Source of the DNA: Acinetobacter vivianii
Lineage (GTDB): Bacteria; Pseudomonadota; Gammaproteobacteria; Pseudomonadales; Moraxellaceae
Direction: 5' to 3'
Length of the DNA stretch: 64,000 nucleotides
Assembly (NCBI RefSeq): GCF_014635885.1
Contig: NZ_BMDR01000001.1
Span: 496,001-560,000, forward strand
The notes below the pieces were generated by a model. It was not told the DNA's origin. It did not search any database and saw only the letters and a list, made by a program, of their open reading frames with translations. The first letter of the stretch is position 1. Each line of letters starts with the position of its first letter. This document shows, one piece after another, positions 28,128 through 36,091 of this stretch. The position numbers were made by a program, and so were the translations under genes.

Positions 28128-29189
28128 TTAAGTTCTGAGATCAACGGTCGCGCTGACCGACATTCCCGGTTTAATGAGATCAATATGCGGGCTTGAATCT
28201 ATGGTGATGCGAACAGGAATACGTTGTACAACTTTGTTAAAATTCCCCGTCGCATTGTCAGGTGGCATGAGTGAAAAAGTAGCCCCGGATGCTGGAGAAA
28301 AGCTTTCGATTTTTCCGGTGTATGTCAGGCTTGGATATGCATCTATTTTTAATTTAACTTGCTGACCAATATGCATTTTTTCAATTTGAGTTTCTTTGAA
28401 GTTGGCCTGCACATATAAGCTTTTTTCAGGAATGATTGCCATCAAACGTGTTTGTGGTGAAACACGAGAACCTTTCTGGATTGCAAGACTACCGACTTTG
28501 CCCGACACAGGGCTAATCACTTTTGATGAAGCAAGATCAATCTGATAAAGATCCAGACTCGCATTGGCATTTTGAATATCTGCCAAAATTTGCGCTCTAC
28601 TTGCCTGTAAGCTACCGAGTTGTGCTTCGGCTGCATTGACAGCTGCTTGTGCCTTGCTCAGTTGTGCCTGTGCGGTTAAATACTGGGACTGGACACCTTC
28701 AAAATTTTGGCGGGTAATCACCCCATCTTTTAACAAATCTTGGTAACGTTCAAAATCTTTTTTCAAGCGGGATAAGTCAGCTTGCGCTGCAACAACACCA
28801 CTATTTGCCTCACTAATAGATGACTTGGCTGATCTTTCATTTTGCTGCTGCACCCCAAGCGCTGCCTGTTTTAAGGTTACGACTGAACGGGCTTGATCAT
28901 AACGAGCTTGATAATCACGATGATCCAGTATCGCCAAGGTCTCGCCTTTTTTAACCACCTGATTATCCTTAATGATCAATTCAATCACTTCACCAGATAT
29001 TTTTGGCATCACCCAAGTGACATCAGCTTGAACATAGGCATTATCGGTAGACTGATAATATCGATATACAAAAAAATAATATATAATGCCGATAATGAGT
29101 AATAACAGAAGCGCACTAAAAACAGCCCATGTTATTTTTTTTCGACTTTGGAAATTAGTGTCAGTTTCTAGCTGAGCGACGTTATCCAT
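28128..29189 (-). CDS. HlyD/EmrA-type membrane fusion protein
   Basis: A periplasmic adaptor of about 353 residues: one N-terminal membrane segment (WAVFSALLLLLIIGIIYYFF), a biotinyl-lipoyl half-motif (STDNAYVQADVTWVMPKISG), a long alpha-helical hairpin rich in Ala and Gln (about residues 100-200), and the returning half-motif SSKVISPVSGKVGSLAIQKG. This is the EmrA arrangement. The ATG at 29189 is preferred because GGA lies six bases before it, while the ATG at 29195 directly abuts that GGA. It is the first gene of the efflux/GH3 locus, next to a 730-base regulatory spacer. Confidence 0.9.
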   Translation of the reverse strand: MDNVAQLETDTNFQSRKKITWAVFSALLLLLIIGIIYYFFVYRYYQSTDNAYVQADVTWVMPKISGEVIELIIKDNQVVKKGETLAILDHRDYQARYDQARSVVTLKQAALGVQQQNERSAKSSISEANSGVVAAQADLSRLKKDFERYQDLLKDGVITRQNFEGVQSQYLTAQAQLSKAQAAVNAAEAQLGSLQASRAQILADIQNANASLDLYQIDLASSKVISPVSGKVGSLAIQKGSRVSPQTRLMAIIPEKSLYVQANFKETQIEKMHIGQQVKLKIDAYPSLTYTGKIESFSPASGATFSLMPPDNATGNFNKVVQRIPVRITIDSSPHIDLIKPGMSVSATVDLRT

Positions 29190-29195
29190 ATTCAT

Positions 29196-29928
29196 TCCGC
29201 TTATTTGTAATATTCAATTTTTTATTTACACCAACAAAATATTGGCGTCTTTTTTACGTAACTTTTCACTTGGTTTTATTCAATAAATCGTCACAGTGTA
29301 AAAATTGCTGCAAATTATCATTCTTAAGTCAAATAAATATCATTGACCGTTTTGACAGGTGTTTTTTCTATTTCTGCCAGTAGACAGAATGTTATAAAAA
29401 CTATATTTAAAATTTATGTAATTGTAAGTTTGGCCTACTTTATCTTTATAAACTTATTTTTTAAAATAGATCTATAATGTTGTTAAACCTATATATATTA
29501 TTTTTTATTGTTTTGCTACAAATTTTCCTTATTAACAAAAAAGGCCACATCTTTTGCTTGTTTTATATACACAATCTACTTTCGTTAACAAAATCCATAT
29601 AACGTTATAAAAATGTAAATAGAAATATTGGAGAGTTTTATCTTTTATGCTTTTCAATTTATTTTGAATAAACTGTCATCTATTTGACAAATTTATGCTG
29701 TCAAAGTTAATAAAATATTTAAGTGATATAAATGATTAGAATTAATAACATAAAGACATTAATTTGTTATTTAGTTTTGATAATCGATGAGTTTATTTGC
29801 AAACCAGTTTAATAAATTAACCGACTTATGCCAAATATATCAACAAAATTATTGGAAAGTTGATATCTTCATAGGAAATAATATATAAATTTTTTTAATA
29901 TAATTTTAACTCAAAGGAACGAATAGTT
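29196..29928. other. Long AT-rich divergent intergenic region
   Basis: More than 700 bases without a credible coding frame. It must hold the promoters of the efflux/GH3 locus (left) and of the bile-acid-symporter-family gene (right, ribosome site AAAGGA). TTTGACA occurs several times, including an inverted pair TTTGACA-N9-TGTCAAA at 29683-29705, a possible regulator site. No local regulator gene is present. Confidence 0.6.
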
Positions 29929-30801
29929 ATGGATTCAGGATTGATCACCCTTTTCTTGCCAATCGCACTTGCCATTGTCATGGCGGGTATGGGCTTGGAA
30001 CTCACCTTAAAAGATTTCGCCCGTGTCACCAAACACCCAAAAGCCGTTATCATTGCCCTGTTTTGCCAATTAGTTTTATTGGTCGGGATTGCATTCTTGA
30101 TTTGTAAAATCCTTGCGCTACCGCCGTTACTTGCTGTGGGCCTCATGCTTTTAGCAGCTTCACCCGGTGGCTCGACTGCTAACTTATTCAGTTATTTGTA
30201 TAAGGGTGATATCGCCTTAAACATTAGTTTGACCGCACTCAATGCCTTGGTTGCTGCCCTGTTCTTACCGTTTATTGTCAATTTCGCCATTTTGCATTTT
30301 ATGAATGAAGGACAACATGTAGGGCTACAATTTTCTAAAATTCTACAAGTATTTCTAATTATCTTGGTACCTGTGGCAATCGGTATGCTGGTTCGTCATT
30401 TTGCCCCTCATTTAGCAGAAAAGTTAAATCGTCCTGTACGTATTTTTGCAATTGTTTTCTTACTCATCATTATTGCTGGGGCAATTTTTAATGAGCGGCA
30501 TAATCTGGTTGAGTATCTGGGACAGATTGGCTTTGCTACCGCTTTATTCTGTGCAATCAGCTTGGCAGTTGGTTATTTTGTACCGCGTTTCTTTGGGATC
30601 AGTTCATATCAAGCGCGTGCCTGTGCATTTGAAATCGGGATTCATAACAGCACCCTTGCCATGACGATTGCGCTTACAATTATGGCCAGTACAACGATCG
30701 CAATGCCAGCCGCAGTTTATTCTATTTTTATGTATATCTTCGCTACAATCTTTGGCATTTTGATTACCCGCTTTGGGCCACCAGTGACTGAAAAATCTTA
30801 A
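29929..30801 (+). CDS. Bile acid:sodium symporter (BASS/SBF) family transporter
   Basis: A 290-residue inner-membrane protein with about nine hydrophobic segments. Family signatures are MGLELTLKDFARVTKHPKAV, the AASPGGSTANLFSYLYKGD loop that carries the sodium-site residues, and GIHNSTLAMTIALTI in the crossover helix. BASS proteins import organic anions with Na+; many bacterial members move pantoate or other keto acids, and a ketopantoate-reductase-like gene converges from the right, which is at least suggestive. AAAGGA 10 bases upstream supports the start. Confidence 0.88.
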   Translation: MDSGLITLFLPIALAIVMAGMGLELTLKDFARVTKHPKAVIIALFCQLVLLVGIAFLICKILALPPLLAVGLMLLAASPGGSTANLFSYLYKGDIALNISLTALNALVAALFLPFIVNFAILHFMNEGQHVGLQFSKILQVFLIILVPVAIGMLVRHFAPHLAEKLNRPVRIFAIVFLLIIIAGAIFNERHNLVEYLGQIGFATALFCAISLAVGYFVPRFFGISSYQARACAFEIGIHNSTLAMTIALTIMASTTIAMPAAVYSIFMYIFATIFGILITRFGPPVTEKS

Positions 30802-30818
30802 ATATTTGTTTTATCGTC

Positions 30819-30857
30819 AATAGCGTATGACTGCTTTTCAGTGATACGCTATTTTTT
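30819..30857. terminator. Intrinsic terminator
   Basis: AATAGCGTAT pairs with ATACGCTATT, with an inner ACTG/CAGT stem after one mismatch; T6 follows on the plus strand, directly before the convergent ketopantoate-reductase-like stop codon. Confidence 0.82.
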
Positions 30858-30858
30858 A

Positions 30859-31860
30859 TTATGCCATTTCTAGCTGTTGTTTAAGCGCTTGTGCTGACCA
30901 AGCCAGAGGAGAAGTTTCCGCCTGTTTAACAAGCTGAATCAGTTTTGCATTGATAGGTGCTTCTAAATTGAGCTGTTCTGCTAAACGAACAACCTCTCCA
31001 TTAATCCAGTCAATTTCAGTTGTTCGTCCTGCCATCAGATCATCTGCCATAGATGAACGAGCCAGTGGATCAATGGCTAACATTTTCTTACTCACCACAT
31101 TAAAAATGAAATCTGGCAATCTCAATACCACAGGAACAATTTGCGCTGGCAAAGCCGTGAGTTGAGCAGGTTGAATATGCGCAATTTTCAGCAATCTCAG
31201 CGCTTCCATTTGTGCCATTGCCAGACATTGACGGTATGCCCGAATCGAAAGCTGTTGCTTTAACGGAAGCTGTGATAAGGCATTCACTGCGTTATTTAAA
31301 TTCAGAATTAACTTCGCCCACTGTACTGCCTGCATATCAGGCTCCAGTTTCAGTTCCAGCCCTGCGGTTTTAAATGCGTTCATTAGCTCATGCAGCGCAT
31401 CATTTTGCTTGATATATAACTCACCTTCTGTACCTTGATGAAACCTACCATTTCCCAAAGCCGCAACATTAAAAGGAACCATGCCTGCAAGAATAGTTTG
31501 CTCAGGCAGAATCTGTTTTAAAATCTCCGCATTTCTTAAACCATTTTGAAAACTGATAATCAATGTTTTGTTTCTTAAAACAGTTTTTAACTCATGAGCA
31601 ACGTATTCAGTGGCTGCTGATTTAACACAAACAAAAATAATATCTGCTTGCGCTGCAACTTGTGGATCATCGCTCAATTGAAGCTGATTTGCTGCAATCG
31701 TGTGTTGATACCCACGATAATCCGAAACTGTCAGACCGTATTGTTGTAATTGCTGGCGAATTTGGGGGCGTACAATAAACTGAACATCGCATCCTATGGC
31801 TGCCAACCGCCCTCCGAGATAACAACCAATATTGCCTGCACCATAAATACATATTTTCAT
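30859..31860 (-). CDS. Ketopantoate reductase (PanE/ApbA)-family protein
   Basis: A 333-residue NADPH-dependent reductase with the N-terminal cofactor motif IYGAGNIGCYLGGRLA, the central CVKSAATEYV region, a catalytic lysine candidate in WAKLILNLNNAVNAL and the C-terminal EIDWINGEVVRLAEQ that carries the substrate-binding residues. AGGAGG five bases upstream fixes the start. The family reduces 2-dehydropantoate to pantoate in coenzyme A synthesis, but genomes often hold several paralogues with other 2-keto acids as substrate; at 333 residues it is slightly longer than typical PanE, so I leave the symbol empty. Confidence 0.85.
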   Translation of the reverse strand: MKICIYGAGNIGCYLGGRLAAIGCDVQFIVRPQIRQQLQQYGLTVSDYRGYQHTIAANQLQLSDDPQVAAQADIIFVCVKSAATEYVAHELKTVLRNKTLIISFQNGLRNAEILKQILPEQTILAGMVPFNVAALGNGRFHQGTEGELYIKQNDALHELMNAFKTAGLELKLEPDMQAVQWAKLILNLNNAVNALSQLPLKQQLSIRAYRQCLAMAQMEALRLLKIAHIQPAQLTALPAQIVPVVLRLPDFIFNVVSKKMLAIDPLARSSMADDLMAGRTTEIDWINGEVVRLAEQLNLEAPINAKLIQLVKQAETSPLAWSAQALKQQLEMA

Positions 31861-31968
31861 TCAACCTCCTGTTCAGTTTGCGTCCGTATGGGCTACTGTA
31901 ACCCGAAGCCTGAAAAGAGATTGTCATTGATTTGACAATTGATCAGCTAGAACAGGTCAAAAAATAAA

Positions 31969-31995
31969 AAAGCCCAACAATCGATGTCAGGCTTT
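31969..31995 (-). terminator. Probable terminator of hchA
   Basis: On the minus strand AAAGCC pairs with GGCTTT across a 15-base loop with partial inner pairing, followed by a long T-rich run, about 20 bases after the hchA stop. Confidence 0.55.
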
Positions 31996-32013
31996 CATTT
32001 TTATCTCAAGCAA

Positions 32014-32889
32014 TTATCGTAGGTCTGGATCGGCCAATAATGTCGTTGCTGCCAACTTTCCTAAATTATTTGAAGCCAGCGGACTATCACCTGTTAGTAA
32101 TTTTCGATCTTGGTGTACCTGACCTGTAATCCCTTTATTCAAGATTTTAACGCCAAGTTTTTCCAGATTTTCACCGACCAACCACGGCAGTTGCCCTGGC
32201 ATATAACCGATATCAATATTTGCACCTTTATCTAAGGAATCAGGGAAAACACAAACCTGATAGTCTTTGAAAATATAATCTTGTGGATTTTCATCTACAG
32301 CGGCAGCCAGTAGTGATGCTGGCCCATGACACAAGGTAATCACATATTTATCATTTGCAATGGCCCACTTTAATAACGCTTTGACTTCGGTGCTTTGTGG
32401 AATTTTAGCCAGTACACCATGTCCACCTGGGATGAAAATACCTACATAAGGTGAATCAGCACTTAAGGCTTTCTCGAGCACATCAGCAAGTCTTAAAGGT
32501 GCCTTGAGCTGTTTCTCATATTTTTTATAAGTGTCTAATACCACTTGTTCTTCGTTTGGCATCGCCCACATTTCCAGCTTGACTGGATTTCCTGAAAGCG
32601 TTGCAACGTCAAAGGCAAAGCCTGCATTATCCAGATGAAACATTGGCAATAACATTTCAACGGGATGATTTCCTGTAGAAAAGAATTTTGCATTCTGCAT
32701 CAAGATATAACGTTCGTCTGTCGCGATCATTAAAATCTTTTTATCGCCCTGATAGGGTTGTGGGTAGGTTGTACCATCATAGTCAGTTTTAGCGGAGGTA
32801 TACTGACTCAATGAATATGGTGATGGGAAGAATGCATTGTCTTCTGCAAGATCAGGTGTTGGATTACGATCATCAAGATTTGTTGTCAT
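32014..32889 (-). CDS. hchA: Protein/nucleic acid deglycase / glyoxalase III HchA
   Basis: A 291-residue DJ-1/PfpI protein that follows E. coli HchA (Hsp31) closely: [18 protein letters not shown], then [33 protein letters not shown] with the nucleophilic cysteine, and [16 protein letters not shown]. Hsp31 converts methylglyoxal to lactate without cofactor and acts as chaperone; its deglycase activity is debated. The start at 32889 has GAGGA eight bases upstream; an ATG five codons earlier lacks such a site. It is on the same strand as a quinone oxidoreductase and AraC regulator upstream, a set that looks like an electrophile-stress response. Confidence 0.93.
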   Translation of the reverse strand: MTTNLDDRNPTPDLAEDNAFFPSPYSLSQYTSAKTDYDGTTYPQPYQGDKKILMIATDERYILMQNAKFFSTGNHPVEMLLPMFHLDNAGFAFDVATLSGNPVKLEMWAMPNEEQVVLDTYKKYEKQLKAPLRLADVLEKALSADSPYVGIFIPGGHGVLAKIPQSTEVKALLKWAIANDKYVITLCHGPASLLAAAVDENPQDYIFKDYQVCVFPDSLDKGANIDIGYMPGQLPWLVGENLEKLGVKILNKGITGQVHQDRKLLTGDSPLASNNLGKLAATTLLADPDLR

Positions 32890-32997
32890 TTCAAGTTTCC
32901 TCATTGCATCGTTTTATTTATATCCATACTGCTTGAGCAACCTGCCGTACTCAAGTTTTGAGTACGAACAGGCATAGAATCAACATAATCAGGCAAA

Positions 32998-34002
32998 TTA
33001 AGACTTAATTTCGAGTACGACTTTGCCAATATGCTGACTGCTCTCTAAACATTGGTGTGCCTGAGCGACATCTGCAAAGGAAAAAGTCTTGTAGATCATT
33101 GGCTTACATTGATCGGCTTCAATCAAAGGCCAGACAAATTGTTCAAGCTCTTGAGCAATCTTGGCTTTTTCAGCATTGGTTCTTGCACGCATGGTTGAGC
33201 CTGTGACAACGGCACGTTTTAGCATCAACTCCTGTATATCAAAGCCATCAACTTTACGACCGCCCATAAAACCAATAATCACTAAACGTCCATCACGCTT
33301 TAATAATCTCAGGTTTTGGTTGAAATAGGCGGCTCCAATGATATCCAGAATTACATCCACGCCTTGACCATCGGTCAGCGCCAAAACCTCTTTCTCAAAA
33401 TCCTGCGTTTTGTAGTTAATGACCTGTGACATTGGAGATAACTTTTCAACTTTGTCATCGTGGCCAACTGTAGAGAAATTTTTAATTCCCATAGCATGAC
33501 ACAAGCTGATTGCGGTTGAACCAATACCGCTGGCCCCACCATGAATCAGCACGGTTTCATCCTTCTTCAATTGACCAATCTGGAACAGATTCGCCCAAAC
33601 AGTAAAATAAGTTTCAGGAATAGCAGCTGCTTCAACAAAACTTAAATTTTTTGGAATTTTCAAAGTTTGATTTGCGGGTACAGCACAATATTCAGCATAC
33701 CCACCACCGTTGGTCAGTGCACAGACTTTATCGCCCACTTTAAACTGCGTCACTTGCGTACCTACTTGTGAAACTACACCAGATACTTCTAGACCAGGAA
33801 TAGGCGTGACGCCTTTTGGCATTGGATATAATCCTTGACGCTGTAAAATGTCAGGTCGATTAATTCCTGTTGCGTAGACTTCAATAAGAACTTCATCAGC
33901 AGTAATTTCTGGGCGTGCTCCCTCAGCAACTTGTAAAACTTCAGGGCCACCTGCTTGAGTAATTTCAATATATTTCATTTGTTCTACGCTCTTTTGATTC
34001 AT
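32998..34002 (-). CDS. NAD(P)H-quinone oxidoreductase, MDR family (PIG3-like), second copy
   Basis: About 334 residues. The conserved N-terminus MKYIEITQAGGPEVLQV begins at 33978; a start at 34002, four bases after the AraC stop with GGAG 10 bases upstream, adds eight residues and fits coupling to the regulator gene. Motifs are GINRPDILQRQGLYPMPKG, the NADPH-binding HGGASGIGSTAISLC and DILGAAYF-like DIIGAAYFNQNL. No zinc-ligand cluster is visible. It belongs to the same branch as the protein at 2606-3592. It probably lies in one transcription unit with the AraC gene and hchA, suggesting reduction of toxic quinones or enals. Confidence 0.87.
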   Translation of the reverse strand: MNQKSVEQMKYIEITQAGGPEVLQVAEGARPEITADEVLIEVYATGINRPDILQRQGLYPMPKGVTPIPGLEVSGVVSQVGTQVTQFKVGDKVCALTNGGGYAEYCAVPANQTLKIPKNLSFVEAAAIPETYFTVWANLFQIGQLKKDETVLIHGGASGIGSTAISLCHAMGIKNFSTVGHDDKVEKLSPMSQVINYKTQDFEKEVLALTDGQGVDVILDIIGAAYFNQNLRLLKRDGRLVIIGFMGGRKVDGFDIQELMLKRAVVTGSTMRARTNAEKAKIAQELEQFVWPLIEADQCKPMIYKTFSFADVAQAHQCLESSQHIGKVVLEIKS

Positions 34003-34006
34003 CTGA

Positions 34007-34885
34007 TCATGACTCCGTTTCAGTATTAGATTCAGCATGTTTGGGTGGAAAACCAAACTGCTTTTTAAATTCTCGGCTAAATTGAGAAGAGCTCTGATAT
34101 CCAACAGCATAAGCCGCTTGAGCCACACTTTGGTCTGCGTTTTGCAACAATTGTTTTGCCTTATGCAACCGAACGATTTTCAAATATTGCAACGGCGAAT
34201 GTTGTGTCACCTGTTTAAAGGCTTTATGAAATGCAGAGGTACTCATATTGGCTTGCTCTGCCAGCATTTCTACAGTGAGCTTTTCTGTAAAATGGTGCTG
34301 GATATACTCGCAGATTTTATAAATAGGTCTGAGATTGCCTTGTGCAACTAAACCTTTTAAGGCATCCGCACCAGCATGTTGAATTACTCGATAAAGCAAT
34401 TCTCGTTTAATCTGATCGCCCAAAACCAGCACATCTTGTTCGGAGGTCAATGTCTGTAATAAACGATTTAGCACACTCGAAATAGTCTGATCATATTGAA
34501 TCACACTCATTCCTGTGGTGAGTGGCTTAAATTGGTAGTTCTCGAAATAGGTTTTTGCAAGCAGCTCATTCACAGTGTCTGCTTCCAGTTTCATGCTGAT
34601 CGCAATCATCGGCGCTTCAGCACTGGCAATGGTGTCACAATCAAATGGCATCGAAACCGAGACGATCAGGCATTCACCTTGTTGAAAAGAATAGGTTTCT
34701 GTGCCGATATAGCCGCGCTTTTGGCCTTGCAATACAAACACAAGGGTTGGTTCCTGTAATACAGCAATCGGTGGCGTATTATGGTCAACTCGCATGAGCA
34801 CAATGCCGTCAATGGCTGTGGCAAAGAAACCCTCTTTCTGAACCAGTTTTAGAAATAAGTTGATGAGTTTTTGATCATTCATCAT
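34007..34885 (-). CDS. AraC-family regulator (AraC_N type)
   Basis: A 292-residue regulator. Residues about 20-165 match the AraC_N cupin-like domain (VLQEPTLVFVLQGQKRGYIG and GECLIVSVSMPFDCDT). The C-terminal HTH_18 domain contains LAEQANMSTSAFHKAFKQVT and AVGYQSSSQFSREFKKQFGFPP. Regulators of this branch usually control adjacent oxidoreductase genes; here the quinone oxidoreductase follows within four bases. Two consecutive ATG codons (34885, 34882) with weak ribosome sites leave the exact start open. Confidence 0.9.
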   Translation of the reverse strand: MMNDQKLINLFLKLVQKEGFFATAIDGIVLMRVDHNTPPIAVLQEPTLVFVLQGQKRGYIGTETYSFQQGECLIVSVSMPFDCDTIASAEAPMIAISMKLEADTVNELLAKTYFENYQFKPLTTGMSVIQYDQTISSVLNRLLQTLTSEQDVLVLGDQIKRELLYRVIQHAGADALKGLVAQGNLRPIYKICEYIQHHFTEKLTVEMLAEQANMSTSAFHKAFKQVTQHSPLQYLKIVRLHKAKQLLQNADQSVAQAAYAVGYQSSSQFSREFKKQFGFPPKHAESNTETES

Positions 34886-35042
34886 GTGTCATCTGATGAT
34901 TTGAAATATAATTTTTATTATTAAATAGCAAAGAGATAAAAGCTGTTAGTTTTATGCAGAATTAGGCATGGAAAAGAGAGTTTTGTGAATTCCTGCTTTC
35001 AGGGTCAAATCATTGTGAACTAATGTCTATAATTTAGCCAAA

Positions 35043-35360
35043 TCATTGTCTTTTATTGTCAGAAAAGATTATAGAAAAAAAGAATAGTAATGTTACAAAC
35101 AATCCTACTCCTGAACTTACTAGAATAATTTCTAGGTTTAAAAGCTCCCTAAATAAGCCATGTGCTCCCCATGGACCATCATCAAACCCTCTATTATCAG
35201 AACGACGCCCTAGTAAGACAACAATATAAAAACCAATGCTTGAGATCAAAAAAATAATTACAGAAATTTTCCATAATTTAAATTTTGAAAGTAATGCTAC
35301 TAAAGCCATACCTAGTATTGTAACTACGGATGCTATCAAAGCATATTTCCAGTTATTCAT
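35043..35360 (-). CDS. Hypothetical small membrane protein
   Basis: A 105-residue protein with three hydrophobic segments (about residues 6-24, 31-50 and 74-99) and a polar loop RRSDNRGFDDGPWGAHG between the second and third. AGGA six bases before the ATG supports translation. It lies 32 bases after the GntR stop on the same strand, so it may be the tail of the urea carboxylase operon, although it is more AT-rich than the genes around it. I do not recognise a family. Confidence 0.6.
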   Translation of the reverse strand: MNNWKYALIASVVTILGMALVALLSKFKLWKISVIIFLISSIGFYIVVLLGRRSDNRGFDDGPWGAHGLFRELLNLEIILVSSGVGLFVTLLFFFSIIFSDNKRQ

Positions 35361-35392
35361 AAAAATCCTAAATGATTCATCAGAGCTTAATT

Positions 35393-36085
35393 CTAATAAA
35401 ACTGACTCGAATCCAACATCTGTAAGGTAATCTTTTTCACTTCATCACGACTTTGCATGATATGCGCTTCAATCGCACTGATCGCCTGCTCTGTCTGTCT
35501 CTCAAAAATAAAACCTAAGATTTTTTGATGTTCCTGATAAGTCGCTTCAACTCGATAATCTTTAGAAAAATCCAAACGGCGGATAATACGAATCCGCTCA
35601 CTCAAATCTCGATGAATCCTTGCCATTTCATTATTGCCTGAAGCACGGACCAAGGCACAATGAAAATCTTCATCTTGTTGCGAAAGCTGTTTAATATCCT
35701 TTAAGTACGCATCAGGCTCAACCAGCCAAAGCGCTTTTAAAAGTGACAACTCAACTGAGTTATGATGATCAATCTGACAAAGTTTACGAATGCTATCTTT
35801 TTCCAAAACAATACGCACATCGTAAAGTTCTTCATAATAACGAAAATTGAGCGGTCGAATCTGCCAACCGCTCCGAAAGCTCACATCAACGTAGCCCTCT
35901 TGTTGCAAACGATATAAGGCATGTCGGATGGGGGTACGACTTACCGCATAAGCTTTAGCAACCTCAGACTCAGTGAAGCGTTCACCAGGCATCAATTTGA
36001 AATCAAAGATATCATTCTTGATGCGTTGGTAAACTAGCTCAGACAGATTGTCTGAGCTTTTTGTTGTTATTTTTGGTTCTTTCAT
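35393..36085 (-). CDS. GntR-family regulator (FadR/FCD subfamily)
   Basis: A 230-residue regulator with an N-terminal winged helix-turn-helix (LVYQRIKNDIFDFKLMPGER, then VAKAYAVSRTPIRHALYRLQ) and a C-terminal all-helical FCD domain with DVRIVLEKDSIRKL and the metal-site residues in DEDFHCALVRASGN and EHQKIL. It begins six bases after the urea carboxylase stop, with AGGG overlapping that stop, so it belongs to the same operon. The palindrome CTTGTATACAAG at the head of the operon fits the operators of this subfamily, so autorepression together with the urea genes is likely. Confidence 0.9.
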   Translation of the reverse strand: MKEPKITTKSSDNLSELVYQRIKNDIFDFKLMPGERFTESEVAKAYAVSRTPIRHALYRLQQEGYVDVSFRSGWQIRPLNFRYYEELYDVRIVLEKDSIRKLCQIDHHNSVELSLLKALWLVEPDAYLKDIKQLSQQDEDFHCALVRASGNNEMARIHRDLSERIRIIRRLDFSKDYRVEATYQEHQKILGFIFERQTEQAISAIEAHIMQSRDEVKKITLQMLDSSQFY

Positions 36086-36091
36086 TCAACC

